Below, piece after piece: positions 14,423 to 22,072 of a DNA stretch of 27,529 nt. The DNA lies in IMG/VR virus record IMGVR_UViG_3300002514_008869, positions 17,518 through 45,046 of that record; one strand, given 5' to 3'. Source of the DNA: a virus. The translations under genes and the position numbers were made by a program. Under the pieces are notes generated by a model. It had not been told where the DNA came from. It was given only the letters and a program-made list of their open reading frames with translations, and made no database searches. Each line of letters starts with the position of its first letter. The first letter of the stretch is position 1.

Positions 14423-15429
14423 TGACTAGCGCCTTTATAACAGGAATTACGGGGATGGTTGGTTCACATTTGTCCGACTTTCTTCTGGAAAACACTGATT
14501 GGCACGTTTATGGTTTTTGTAGATGGAATGATGATTTTTCAAACATCAAACATCTTTTTGATCGCATAAACAATCATGACCGCATACACCTAACCTACGG
14601 AGATCTAAACGATTACGCCTCGGTCCTGCACGCACTCAAAGACGCTAATCCCGATTATATTTTTCATTTAGCCGCGCAAAGCTATCCCAAAACCAGCTTC
14701 TCAGCCCCGCTTGAAACCCTACAAACTAATATTATCGGCACAGCCAATCTATTGGAATCTATCAGAACTTTAGGTATCGACCCAGTGGCGCACGTGTGTG
14801 CCTCCTCTGAAGTCTTTGGAAGGGTTCCTCAAGATAAGCTTCCCATCGATGAGGATTGCACATTTCACCCTGCATCTCCTTATGCTATATCAAAAGTAGG
14901 AACGGATCTCCTAGGGCGTTATTATGGAGAGGCTTACGGAATTAAAGCGATTACCACGCGAATGTTCACCCATACGGGTCCACGCCGCGGCGACGTTTTT
15001 GCGGAGTCCAGCTTTGCTAAACAAATCGCCATGATAGAAAAGGGCCTTTTGCCCCCAGTTATAAAGGTAGGAAATTTAGATTCTTTGCGAACTTGGGCAG
15101 ATGTCCGGGACGCCGTAAGAGCATATTATATGCTTGTTACAATTAACCCCACAGCGGGTGAGTATTATAATATCGGAGGTCAATATACGTGCTCGGTACG
15201 AGATATGTTAAATTTTCTTATTTCCCAAGCCAATATTGAGGAAATAAAAGTAGAAGTGGATCCGTCTCGCCTGAGACCGATAGATGCTGACTTGCAGGTA
15301 CCAGATACGTCTAAGTTTAAACATCATACAGGATGGGAACCGCAGATCTCTTTTGAAAAGACTATGATTGATTTGTTAAACTATTGGAGAAAAAGGGTAG
15401 AAAACGAAAATCATTTTATGTCTCGATGA
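14422..15429 (+). CDS. GDP-mannose 4,6-dehydratase-like (GMD/RMD family)
   Basis: 335 residues, sharing one base with the previous stop (TAATG). The cofactor motif is ITGITGMVGSHLSDFLL, then YGDLNDYASVL, HLAAQSYPKTSF, CASSEVFG (Ser129, Glu130) and SPYAISK (Tyr154, Lys158), so the SDR triad plus the dehydratase Glu is complete. THTGPRRGDVFAESSF has the PRRG of GMD. The later part (KQIAMIEKG, KVGNLDSLRTWADVRDAV, RLRPIDADLQVPD, LLNYWR) also resembles RMD, the GDP-4-keto-6-deoxymannose reductase. I favour the dehydratase, which would feed GDP-4-keto-6-deoxymannose to the ColD-like enzyme at 9079; an RMD activity giving GDP-D-rhamnose is the alternative. The substrate GDP-mannose would come from the host. 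Confidence 0.8.
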   Translation: MTSAFITGITGMVGSHLSDFLLENTDWHVYGFCRWNDDFSNIKHLFDRINNHDRIHLTYGDLNDYASVLHALKDANPDYIFHLAAQSYPKTSFSAPLETLQTNIIGTANLLESIRTLGIDPVAHVCASSEVFGRVPQDKLPIDEDCTFHPASPYAISKVGTDLLGRYYGEAYGIKAITTRMFTHTGPRRGDVFAESSFAKQIAMIEKGLLPPVIKVGNLDSLRTWADVRDAVRAYYMLVTINPTAGEYYNIGGQYTCSVRDMLNFLISQANIEEIKVEVDPSRLRPIDADLQVPDTSKFKHHTGWEPQISFEKTMIDLLNYWRKRVENENHFMSR

Positions 15430-15451
15430 CTTGTGTCAAATTGAGTAATAT

Positions 15452-16183
15452 ATGAAAATTTTAGTAATCGGTGAAACATGCAAAGATGTCTTTTGTTACG
15501 GGAAGAGCGAACGCCTTGCTCCCGAAGCTCCCGCACCAGTTTTTGTACCTTTTAATACTGTCACCAACCCGGGCATGGCCATGAACGTTCAGCAAAATAT
15601 ACTTTCGCTCGGATGCGACTGCGATATCGTTACCAATAAGAACTGGGAAAAAATTATTAAAACACGCTATATTCATAAAATCACTAATCAAATGTTCTTA
15701 AGAATTGACGAAAATGATGATAGTATAGAAAGATGTGATGTAAAGGATTTGCCCTTAAAAGATTACGATATGGTGATTGTTTCTGATTACTGTAAAGGAT
15801 TTTTAGCACAAGAAGATATTCGTTGGATCGGAGAGAATCACGAGTGTGTATTCTTGGACACTAAAAAACAGTTGGGGCCCTGGTGCGATACCGTTACCTA
15901 TATTAAAATAAACAATGGAGAATACCAAAGATCCGAAGATTATTTAACAGATACCATCCGCTCGAAATTAATCGTTACACTGGGAGAAAAAGGTTGCAGA
16001 CACTTGGGAAAAGTTTATCCCGTTAATTCAGTAGAAATTAAGGATGTCTCAGGGGCGGGCGACACCTTCATCGCTGGCCTAGCAGTAGAATACCTTCAGA
16101 CCACAGATATAGAGAAAGCAATCACCTTTGCAAATAGTTGTGCCACAAATGTGGTTCAGCGAAGAGGCGTCAACACTCTATGA
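15452..16183 (+). CDS. PfkB-family sugar kinase, HldA/HldE-N-like but shortened
   Basis: 243 residues after a 22-nt gap, the largest in the window. N-terminal VIGETCKDVFCYGKSERLAPEAPAPVF and NPGMAMNVQQNILSLG match the heptose-7-phosphate kinase domain of HldE (family: RxSPEAPVPV, PGGAANVAxNxxxLG). The C-terminal PfkB motif VSGAGDTFIAGL (199-210) carries the catalytic Asp204. Compared with HldE-N (about 315 residues), the segment that normally follows (GxD..G up to the TKTRvi region) is absent: LG...DIVTNK runs straight into EKIIKTRYIHKITNQMFLRID. The expected reaction is phosphorylation of D-glycero-D-manno-heptose 7-phosphate at C1. An ATGA overlap links it to its nucleotidyltransferase partner. 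Confidence 0.8.
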   Translation: MKILVIGETCKDVFCYGKSERLAPEAPAPVFVPFNTVTNPGMAMNVQQNILSLGCDCDIVTNKNWEKIIKTRYIHKITNQMFLRIDENDDSIERCDVKDLPLKDYDMVIVSDYCKGFLAQEDIRWIGENHECVFLDTKKQLGPWCDTVTYIKINNGEYQRSEDYLTDTIRSKLIVTLGEKGCRHLGKVYPVNSVEIKDVSGAGDTFIAGLAVEYLQTTDIEKAITFANSCATNVVQRRGVNTL

Positions 16184-16911
16184 AAACAATTTTTACTAAT
16201 GGGTGCTTTGACATTCTTCATCGAGGCCATGTTGAACTTTTAAGACATTGCAAGTCACTCGGCCGAGTCGTCGTAGGGCTTAATAGTGACAGCAGCGTGC
16301 GCAAGCTAAAAGGAAAAAACCGCCCCTTCTTCCCTCAAGAGGATAGAGAATACATGCTTCGATCTTGCAAATACGTTGATGACGTGATTGTGTTTTCCGA
16401 AGATACACCATACGCCTTGATTAAAGAACTGCAGCCCGACTTAATTGTCAAAGGCGGCGATTATAAGCCCCACGAAGTGGTTGGAAATGACATCGCGGAT
16501 GTGCAAATCTTCAACTATATCACGGGGTTTTCCACCACCTCTATTTTAGAAAATCAAAAAAGAAGCCCCTCAAAGTTCGAAGGCACCGGTGAAACCTATG
16601 TTTTTGATATTGATGGAACTTTGTGCTCTTTAACAGACGGAAATTATGAAAACGCGTCGCCACATAAAGCGCGCATAAAAAAAGTTAATCGCTTATATGA
16701 TGAAGGTCATACAATAATACTATTTACTGCTCGCGGAATGGGGCGCACAGCCAATCAATCCAAAGAAGCCATTCGCATGTTTTTTGATATGACCTTGCAA
16801 CAGGTCGACTCATGGGGCATCAAACACCACCGATTGATCCTAGGCAAACCAGCCGGAGATCATTACATCGACGACAAGGGAATAAACCATGAAGACTTCT
16901 TTAGAAACTAA
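16180..16911 (+). CDS. Fusion of HldC-like nucleotidyltransferase and HAD phosphatase
   Basis: 243 residues from the ATG at 16180, which overlaps the kinase stop (ATGA); the frame is open upstream to 16138 but that lies in the kinase. Residues 1-130 are a cytidylyltransferase-fold adenylyltransferase like HldE-C: TNGCFDILHRGHVELL with HxGH at 14-17, GLNSDSSVRKLKG, RPFFPQEDRE, DTPYALI, LIVKGGDY and the STTSI end. Residues 138-243 form a HAD phosphatase: YVFDIDGTLCSL (Asp143, Asp145), LFTARGMG, and ILGKPAGDHYIDDKG. Together with the kinase this gives the kinase, phosphatase and nucleotidyltransferase steps to ADP-heptose. The HAD part resembles capsule-type phosphatases more than classical GmhB. 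GmhA, which makes the heptose 7-phosphate, is not in the window. Confidence 0.85.
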   Translation: MKTIFTNGCFDILHRGHVELLRHCKSLGRVVVGLNSDSSVRKLKGKNRPFFPQEDREYMLRSCKYVDDVIVFSEDTPYALIKELQPDLIVKGGDYKPHEVVGNDIADVQIFNYITGFSTTSILENQKRSPSKFEGTGETYVFDIDGTLCSLTDGNYENASPHKARIKKVNRLYDEGHTIILFTARGMGRTANQSKEAIRMFFDMTLQQVDSWGIKHHRLILGKPAGDHYIDDKGINHEDFFRN

Positions 16912-17248
16912 GTTAGTTCCCAAGGGCTGGGGCTTTGAAAAGTGGATCGTCAACTGTGAAGAATATTGCGGAAAGCTGCTATATTTTGTGAAGGGTCGAC
17001 GATGCTCGTGGCATCACCACAAGCTCAAAGACGAGGTATTTTACATTCAGTCTGGAAAGCTTGTAGTTAAATATTCCGACGATGATGACCTTGCAGAAGC
17101 TAATGAGCTTATATTGGAAAAAGGCGACAGTTTCCATGTTTACCGCGGTTTACGCCACCAAATGGTCGCACTAGAAGACACTGAGTTATTCGAATTTTCT
17201 ACTCAACATTTTGATTCGGATAGCTATAGAATTATAAAAGGAGATTAA
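16889..17248 (+). CDS. Small single-domain cupin
   Basis: 119 residues; the ATG lies 23 nt before the previous stop. The single cupin has KGWGFEKWIVN, the metal site CSWHHHKLKDEVFYIQSGK (His42-44, Glu49), a LILEKGDSFHV turn and the second motif RGLRHQMVALEDTELFEFS. Such proteins resemble the C-terminal part of type II mannose-6-phosphate isomerase/GMP and are common at the ends of LPS-type clusters. A sugar isomerase role or a simple sugar-binding role is possible. It is the last gene of the glycan block; phage-type genes follow two bases later. Confidence 0.7.
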   Translation: MKTSLETKLVPKGWGFEKWIVNCEEYCGKLLYFVKGRRCSWHHHKLKDEVFYIQSGKLVVKYSDDDDLAEANELILEKGDSFHVYRGLRHQMVALEDTELFEFSTQHFDSDSYRIIKGD

Positions 17249-17249
17249 A

Positions 17250-17492
17250 ATGAGTGAAATGAATTTATCAAAACAAGCGATTGGGGCCATCATGATGGCA
17301 CTACAAAAGAGCCTAATGGAACAAACAGACATTGTACCAGTTTTTGAGGGCTTTAGAGTTAAACTTTCGGACGAAGGTTTGGTGGTTCTAAACCCACCTT
17401 TGGTTAAATATAATGAGGAAGTAGTGGATTTTGAGGATGAGACGGAAGAAGGGGAATCGACACAACAGAATGCAACATCTGAGAGCGCTTAA
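17250..17492 (+). CDS. Small phage-type hypothetical protein
   Basis: 80 residues, AAGGAGA upstream. The first half is hydrophobic-amphipathic (LSKQAIGAIMMALQKSLMEQ), then DIVPVFEGFRVKLSDEGLVVLNPP, and an acidic, disordered tail. It resembles short proteins I associate with T4-like phages near the late sigma gene, but no function is known. No signal peptide, and the hydrophobic stretch is too polar for a membrane segment. It marks the start of the phage-core part of the window. Confidence 0.6.
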   Translation: MSEMNLSKQAIGAIMMALQKSLMEQTDIVPVFEGFRVKLSDEGLVVLNPPLVKYNEEVVDFEDETEEGESTQQNATSESA

Positions 17493-17741
17493 ATGCCTAT
17501 TTATCTCTATGAGTGCGCTACTTGTGAAGAAGTCTTCAAAGTGCGACATGGTATGTCCGAAACCTGTGAATGTTGCACTTTATGCGGTTCGAATACCATA
17601 GAGAGAAAGGTCTCCACCTTCACCAATCTTTCAAAACAAAAGCATGCCGCAGCAAAGGTAGGGGACGTAACCAAAGAGTTCATTGAGAACTCCAAAGATG
17701 ATTTGAAGACTCAAATCGAGGAGCTTAAGGAAAAAAGATGA
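17493..17741 (+). CDS. FmdB-type zinc-ribbon protein
   Basis: 82 residues, ATG directly after the preceding stop. The N-terminus MPIYLYECATCEEVFKVRHG is the FmdB family signature, with a zinc ribbon from Cys8/Cys11 and Cys28/Cys31 (CCTLC). The remainder (residues 40-82) is a basic, helical tail. FmdB-like proteins are annotated as putative regulators; in phages they are common as very small proteins of unproven function. Location beside a sigma factor suggests a nucleic-acid or RNA polymerase role, which is inference. Confidence 0.8.
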   Translation: MPIYLYECATCEEVFKVRHGMSETCECCTLCGSNTIERKVSTFTNLSKQKHAAAKVGDVTKEFIENSKDDLKTQIEELKEKR

Positions 17742-18064
17742 TTATAGATGTTACTGCAATATTGCTTGTCGTGTCGGGACTGTTGAATTTTGTACTTATG
17801 TGGTACATTATACAACTTCTCAAGCGCTTCCTTCATTTCCAAGACCAGCTAGATGGCTTTATGGATAAAATCCAAGAATACGCTGAGCATGTTGATATCG
17901 TATATAATATGGAGAACTTTTTGGGAGATCCCACACTCGGAAATCTTTTAGAGCATTCTAAGGGTATCGCCGCCGAATGCGACAGCTTCAAGGAGTTTTA
18001 TTTGACTGAAACCGATGAGATTCAAGAAGAAGAACCAGAGGAAGAAACAAATTATGGCGAGTAA
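17738..18064 (+). CDS. Small membrane-anchored hypothetical protein
   Basis: 108 residues, ATGA overlap with the zinc-ribbon gene. One strong N-terminal transmembrane helix (about residues 5-27, VTAILLVVSGLLNFVLMWYI) is followed by a basic stop-transfer (LLKRF), so the C-terminus is probably cytoplasmic. The rest is helical with an acidic tail (EIQEEEPEEETN). No family recognised. The last 11 nt overlap the sigma factor start. Confidence 0.6.
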   Translation: MIIDVTAILLVVSGLLNFVLMWYIIQLLKRFLHFQDQLDGFMDKIQEYAEHVDIVYNMENFLGDPTLGNLLEHSKGIAAECDSFKEFYLTETDEIQEEEPEEETNYGE

Positions 18065-18746
18065 CCGCAAAAATTATTATTTCACACAAGATCATGAAGA
18101 CGCGATTGTGGGATACTGTAACACTGAAGATTCGAAAATTAGAAATGACCTATATAAAGAGTTTATAGGCCCCGTCTTTGACGAGATGGTAGATAAAATT
18201 GTTTTCACTTATAAGTTCAACACTTTACCCAATTGTGACGCCCTGCGAGATGACTGTAAAAACTGGCTCATTACAATTTTAAATAAATATGACCCCAACA
18301 AGGGTTCCAAAGCTTTTACATATTTTAGCGTGGTTACGAAAAACTGGTTTATCGCCCAGGTTAAAAAAACGAGTAAAAAGGCACGCAAAGAGATTTTGCT
18401 GGAAGACTTCTATATCGATAAAAGATCAGGAGACGAAAAAACAGATCCGTCCTTGGTCGAACAAAATACAATCATTGAAGACAGCATTAAATTAGAATTT
18501 TTTTTGAATCTAAAGAAGGAAATCGACTCATGGCACACGCTTCCCCTAAAGCCCAATGAAAAGAAAACAGTACAGGCAATTCAAGTGCTTTTTGATGACG
18601 CTGAAAAAATAGAAATTTTCAATAAAAAGGCTATTTATCTATACATACGCGAGATCACCGGCTTGAATACCAAACAAGTTGTAAGTTCTTTGAATCGTAT
18701 AAGAAAAAGGTATAGAGAGTTTAAAAAGGGATGGGACGAGATATAA
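18054..18746 (+). CDS. Late sigma factor, T4 gp55-like
   Basis: 230 residues from the ATG at 18054; the frame is open back to 18015 but that start would lie further inside the upstream gene. The core resembles a sigma-70 region 2 as found in phage late factors: DALRDDCKNWLITILNKYDP, then KGSKAFTYFSVVTKNWFIAQ with the aromatic FxYFSxxxKNWF face that melts promoter DNA, and a Lys-rich stretch. The C-terminal ~80 residues are helical (TGLNTKQVVSSLNRIRKRY), possibly a DNA-binding or core-binding part. It would direct host RNA polymerase to late promoters. I could not find a convincing TATAAATA-type late promoter in the short gaps here. Confidence 0.75.
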   Translation: MASNRKNYYFTQDHEDAIVGYCNTEDSKIRNDLYKEFIGPVFDEMVDKIVFTYKFNTLPNCDALRDDCKNWLITILNKYDPNKGSKAFTYFSVVTKNWFIAQVKKTSKKARKEILLEDFYIDKRSGDEKTDPSLVEQNTIIEDSIKLEFFLNLKKEIDSWHTLPLKPNEKKTVQAIQVLFDDAEKIEIFNKKAIYLYIREITGLNTKQVVSSLNRIRKRYREFKKGWDEI

Positions 18747-19036
18747 AAGATCTAGAAGAATATGTGGGTGAAGCGATTTCCAATATTCGCAACGACCGCG
18801 CAATTACTTCCGCGCTCTTGACGGATTTATTCCAAGAGCTAAAGAAAAATAACGATATTGAAACCCACAAAAACTTGGGGCTTATTGCCTCGAAATATGT
18901 GGAGACCCTTCAGCGCTCGAACGAGCAGCTTGTCAAGCTCACCTCTATAATTAATAAAAATCGATCAGAACCAGCTTCATTAGGCGAGACCGATAAAGAA
19001 AAACTTCTCGATATGATTCAGGGAGATAAGAAGTAA
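18731..19036 (+). CDS. Small helical phage protein next to the late sigma factor
   Basis: 101 residues; the ATG is 16 nt inside the sigma gene. Entirely helical by appearance, with ITSALLTDLFQELKK and the longer YVETLQRSNEQLVKLTSI helix, then a charged tail. I do not recognise the family. Two weak ideas: a late-transcription coactivator (gp33-like, because of its position beside the sigma factor) or a small terminase-type helical protein. Neither is supported by a motif. The stop shares one base with the lysin start (TAATG). Confidence 0.55.
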   Translation: MGRDIKDLEEYVGEAISNIRNDRAITSALLTDLFQELKKNNDIETHKNLGLIASKYVETLQRSNEQLVKLTSIINKNRSEPASLGETDKEKLLDMIQGDKK

Positions 19037-20529
19037 TGGCCAAGGAATTAGAAAGCATATATAATCAGACGGTGAACAACAATATAGCGAAATTCCAGTC
19101 GGAGCGCATTCTTTTTGATCCCAAACTGGAGGGTTCGATAAATCAACTTCGCAAGGCGATGATTGACACTTTTGAACCCAACAAATTAAAGTCACAGACT
19201 AAGTACACGGCCATCGTATTGGCACAGCTTCCCTCAATCAAGGTTGAGGATAAAACGTCGGTGCGAGTATTAGCCCGAATACCTGAGTTGCATGCCCTTC
19301 TGCCGCTACCAGAATCGCCGCGCGACTTTGCACGTATGATGTCGTACCCTGCATTTACGTCTGAGGACGACGTGCTTAAAGACCCTCTTACCCACACGGC
19401 GCTAGATTCTATCCCGGCCGGTTCCGAGGTGGAGGTGTCCTTCGGCGATAGTGCCAATTTTTCAGCGCCCAAATTAATACGTATAATAAGTCTTCTTACT
19501 CCCAGTCCCGCGGGCACCGACAACCCGGATAATCCTCATGACGATCCGGATGTTAGCAAAGCGGCTAATGACGGGGAGGGTCCCCGCGCTCCTACTTCAG
19601 CCGGCTGGGGCGCCCCAGAGTTAGATCCTGCGCCGTCAGCGGAAGAGAAAGCCAAAGCGGCCGCCAAAGCAAAGAGAGAGGCAGCATCAACCCCCAAAGA
19701 AAAGCCCCACCCAACAGTTGCGGAGATAACAACGCACGAAATCCCGGAAGTTTTAGCTTCGTGGATAACGAAAGAGAAGAGGTTCGGAAGTTCTAAAAGA
19801 CGAAGGAACATTGATCTTATCATTATTCATGATTCTTGCACGTCCACAGCAGAGGGAATGGTGAGGGTGTTGAACAACAGAGGATTAGGAACGCATCTCA
19901 GCATAAGCGCCAATGGGAATGTGAAACAATATGTTTCTATAGATCGTCAAACCTGGCATGCTGGGAACTGGAATCCGCGCTCAATCGGCATAGATATGGC
20001 CGTACGGTGCCAATGGACGAAGACCTCCTATAAACCAGGAATGAAAAAGGCACCCTCAATGCCAAAAAAGAGCGACGGATTGAGGGACCCCAAAAACCAG
20101 CGCGTTGCGTTTTTTCCCTTTGGCTGGGGCAAACAACTGGTTATCCCCAACGCCATAGCCATGAAAGCTGCATACAACACCGTCAAGGCCATCCGAAAAG
20201 CCAAGCCAAATATTCCCCTAAAGTTTCCAGGTGTCAGAAGTGGAGGGATGTATTTTGGCAAAGCGCCCGCGAATTCTACCGGCATTGTGGCTCACGGCCA
20301 ACTTGCCGCTAAATCTGATGGCCGCGTAACGGTATATTATCTGTGGCTGCGCATGGTGAAAGGGTTGTCCCACGCCGCAGCCTATAATCGCGTGCTGGAC
20401 AATATGAATCAATTAGCCGCCAAATGGGTTTCTACCGGTAAATACCCGAGCCGCACGATACCGAGTGGTCCAATCCTCTTGGGTCTTGCATCGACGGGTC
20501 CAAAGCCGGGCCACGGCGTATTTCTGTAG
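19036..20529 (+). CDS. Virion-type lysin: OB-like N-terminal domain plus N-acetylmuramoyl-L-alanine amidase
   Basis: 497 residues. Residues ~50-155 look like the OB-fold start of a baseplate hub/spike protein: TSVRVLARIPELHALLPLPE, IPAGSEVEVSFGDSANFSAP, APKLIRIISL. Residues ~160-230 form a Pro/Ala/Lys-rich linker. From ~255 the protein is an amidase_2/PGRP-type domain: IDLIIIHDSC (Zn ligand His265), GLGTHLSISANGNV, TWHAGNWNPRSIGIDMAV (His308 region) and IVAHGQLAAKSDGR (His420, with the K-S-D end of the zinc site). It cleaves the amide between muramic acid and L-Ala of peptidoglycan. The N-terminal part suggests it is carried on the baseplate and used at infection, like T4 gp5, rather than being a plain endolysin. 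No signal peptide is present. Confidence 0.8.
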   Translation: MAKELESIYNQTVNNNIAKFQSERILFDPKLEGSINQLRKAMIDTFEPNKLKSQTKYTAIVLAQLPSIKVEDKTSVRVLARIPELHALLPLPESPRDFARMMSYPAFTSEDDVLKDPLTHTALDSIPAGSEVEVSFGDSANFSAPKLIRIISLLTPSPAGTDNPDNPHDDPDVSKAANDGEGPRAPTSAGWGAPELDPAPSAEEKAKAAAKAKREAASTPKEKPHPTVAEITTHEIPEVLASWITKEKRFGSSKRRRNIDLIIIHDSCTSTAEGMVRVLNNRGLGTHLSISANGNVKQYVSIDRQTWHAGNWNPRSIGIDMAVRCQWTKTSYKPGMKKAPSMPKKSDGLRDPKNQRVAFFPFGWGKQLVIPNAIAMKAAYNTVKAIRKAKPNIPLKFPGVRSGGMYFGKAPANSTGIVAHGQLAAKSDGRVTVYYLWLRMVKGLSHAAAYNRVLDNMNQLAAKWVSTGKYPSRTIPSGPILLGLASTGPKPGHGVFL

Positions 20530-20541
20530 GATTAATCCATT

Positions 20542-22056
20542 ATGACTTTAATATTAGACTGCGAAGCAGAAAAAGTAGGACAGAATAATTTAAATATAAT
20601 TTTTAATATTAATCATGACCTTGCATCGCAGGAGAAGAAGTACTTCCTTCTTCCCAACGACCGCGCAGCTTTTGTTAACTTGCTCGACGAGATCTACAAC
20701 CGCGAAGAAGATATCATACCTTCAAGATTTAGCGGTGCCGCCGGCAAGAAAGAATTCAAAAAAGAGTTCCTGGATTATACGCTGAGTCTGAATTATCGCT
20801 TGGCGAACGTTGAGGAAATCAACACACAATATGATTCTATATTTAAATATGACACCGCGGCCATCGCCGACATAATCCAACAACAGGAAGAAGATTTTAA
20901 GGCTTTTGCGGCCCAAAGAAGGGCCGCGGCCCAACAACGGCTGGAAGAATACAATGAGCGCTTCGTAAAATTGCCCGCCGACGCGGCGGACGAGGATATA
21001 AGCACCGCCGTCAGCGATCCCGGAGCGAGCAGTTTCAACCCCGCCGCGCAGGCCCGTTCCTCGACAAAGCCTAGTGATAAGAAAAACCGCGCGGTACAAG
21101 AAAAAAATCTAACGGAGCGTCAAAAAGCCCAAATTGGGGGTCTCCCATCCGATGTTTCTTCCAAATTCGACGGAATCAACGGGGACCGCTTAATCGAAAA
21201 AGTTCCTGTGCCCATGCTCTACCCTGGAGACAAATTGGTATCCGGAGAGGCAAACGCCGGCCTACAAGTAAGTCGCGACGAAATATATCGCTTTAAAGGT
21301 CACACCAGTTGCGGTTCATGTTATCTCTATGCCGGCAAAAGCACGGATGCCGGAACCGAAGAAGCCGGCGAACCAGCCGGAGATGATATTGTTTTACGGA
21401 CCCCTAACAACTTGAAAGAAGATGCTGCATACGTTTATCTATCTCAGAAGTCAGATTCAAAAACACTGCTCGGCGTTACCGGTGGCACTTATAAAAAGGT
21501 TGCCGGCAAACGCCGACCCCAATCTTTAGCAGCTATCAAAGCCGATGACGTTGTTTTGATGTCTCGCGAATCCGGTATCCGCTTGATCACCGGAACAAAC
21601 TCTACAAATTCTAGAGGAGGTGATATTGCTGCGCACTACGGCATCGATTTAATCGCCGGCAATAACGACAGAGACTTGCAGCCGCTCGTAAAGGGCTATA
21701 ATTTGCTGCAATATTTAAAATCCCTCTCCAAGGTCGTCGACAATCTCTCGTCTGTGGTATATCAGCATATTACTGCGCAAGGAGTGTTTAATGGGCAAAT
21801 GGCCATGCACCGCCATTATGATCCTTTTACAATTTTGCTCGGCACGATGGGCACTGGCAACCCAACGGCCGTCTTGGGCGGTCAAAACCTACCGTCTCAA
21901 GGCGGGATGATGGGCGGCGCCAAAGTTCTTCTAGAGGGTCTACAGCAAATGCAAGGCGCAATAAGCCAAACTTTTAATAGAATTAATAATGATTTCAACG
22001 CACTAGAGAAGATCGGAGCCTACAGCATTCTTAGCGAGAAGAATAGAACCAATTAA
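20542..22056 (+). CDS. Probable baseplate/tail virion structural protein
   Basis: 504 residues, start 12 nt after the lysin stop. Residues 1-180 are helical and charged with an Ala/Gln-rich coiled-coil-like part (FAAQRRAAAQQRLEEYNE). The second half has a pattern I associate with virion proteins of T4-like marine phages: DDVVLMSRESGIRLITGT, HYGIDLIAGNNDRDLQPLVKG, then QGVFNGQMAMHRHYDPF and a Gly-rich end. A CGSCYLYAG stretch could bind metal. It lies between a hub-type lysin and a giant virion protein, so a baseplate or tail role is likely. The exact component cannot be named. Confidence 0.65.
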   Translation: MTLILDCEAEKVGQNNLNIIFNINHDLASQEKKYFLLPNDRAAFVNLLDEIYNREEDIIPSRFSGAAGKKEFKKEFLDYTLSLNYRLANVEEINTQYDSIFKYDTAAIADIIQQQEEDFKAFAAQRRAAAQQRLEEYNERFVKLPADAADEDISTAVSDPGASSFNPAAQARSSTKPSDKKNRAVQEKNLTERQKAQIGGLPSDVSSKFDGINGDRLIEKVPVPMLYPGDKLVSGEANAGLQVSRDEIYRFKGHTSCGSCYLYAGKSTDAGTEEAGEPAGDDIVLRTPNNLKEDAAYVYLSQKSDSKTLLGVTGGTYKKVAGKRRPQSLAAIKADDVVLMSRESGIRLITGTNSTNSRGGDIAAHYGIDLIAGNNDRDLQPLVKGYNLLQYLKSLSKVVDNLSSVVYQHITAQGVFNGQMAMHRHYDPFTILLGTMGTGNPTAVLGGQNLPSQGGMMGGAKVLLEGLQQMQGAISQTFNRINNDFNALEKIGAYSILSEKNRTN

Positions 22057-22072
22057 TTCGAAGGAATAAAAA

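Noticed and set aside
1-17248. Bacterial O-antigen locus, not phage
   Set aside because: It runs without a break into late sigma, lysin and giant virion genes on the same strand; only an assembly chimera would rescue this reading.
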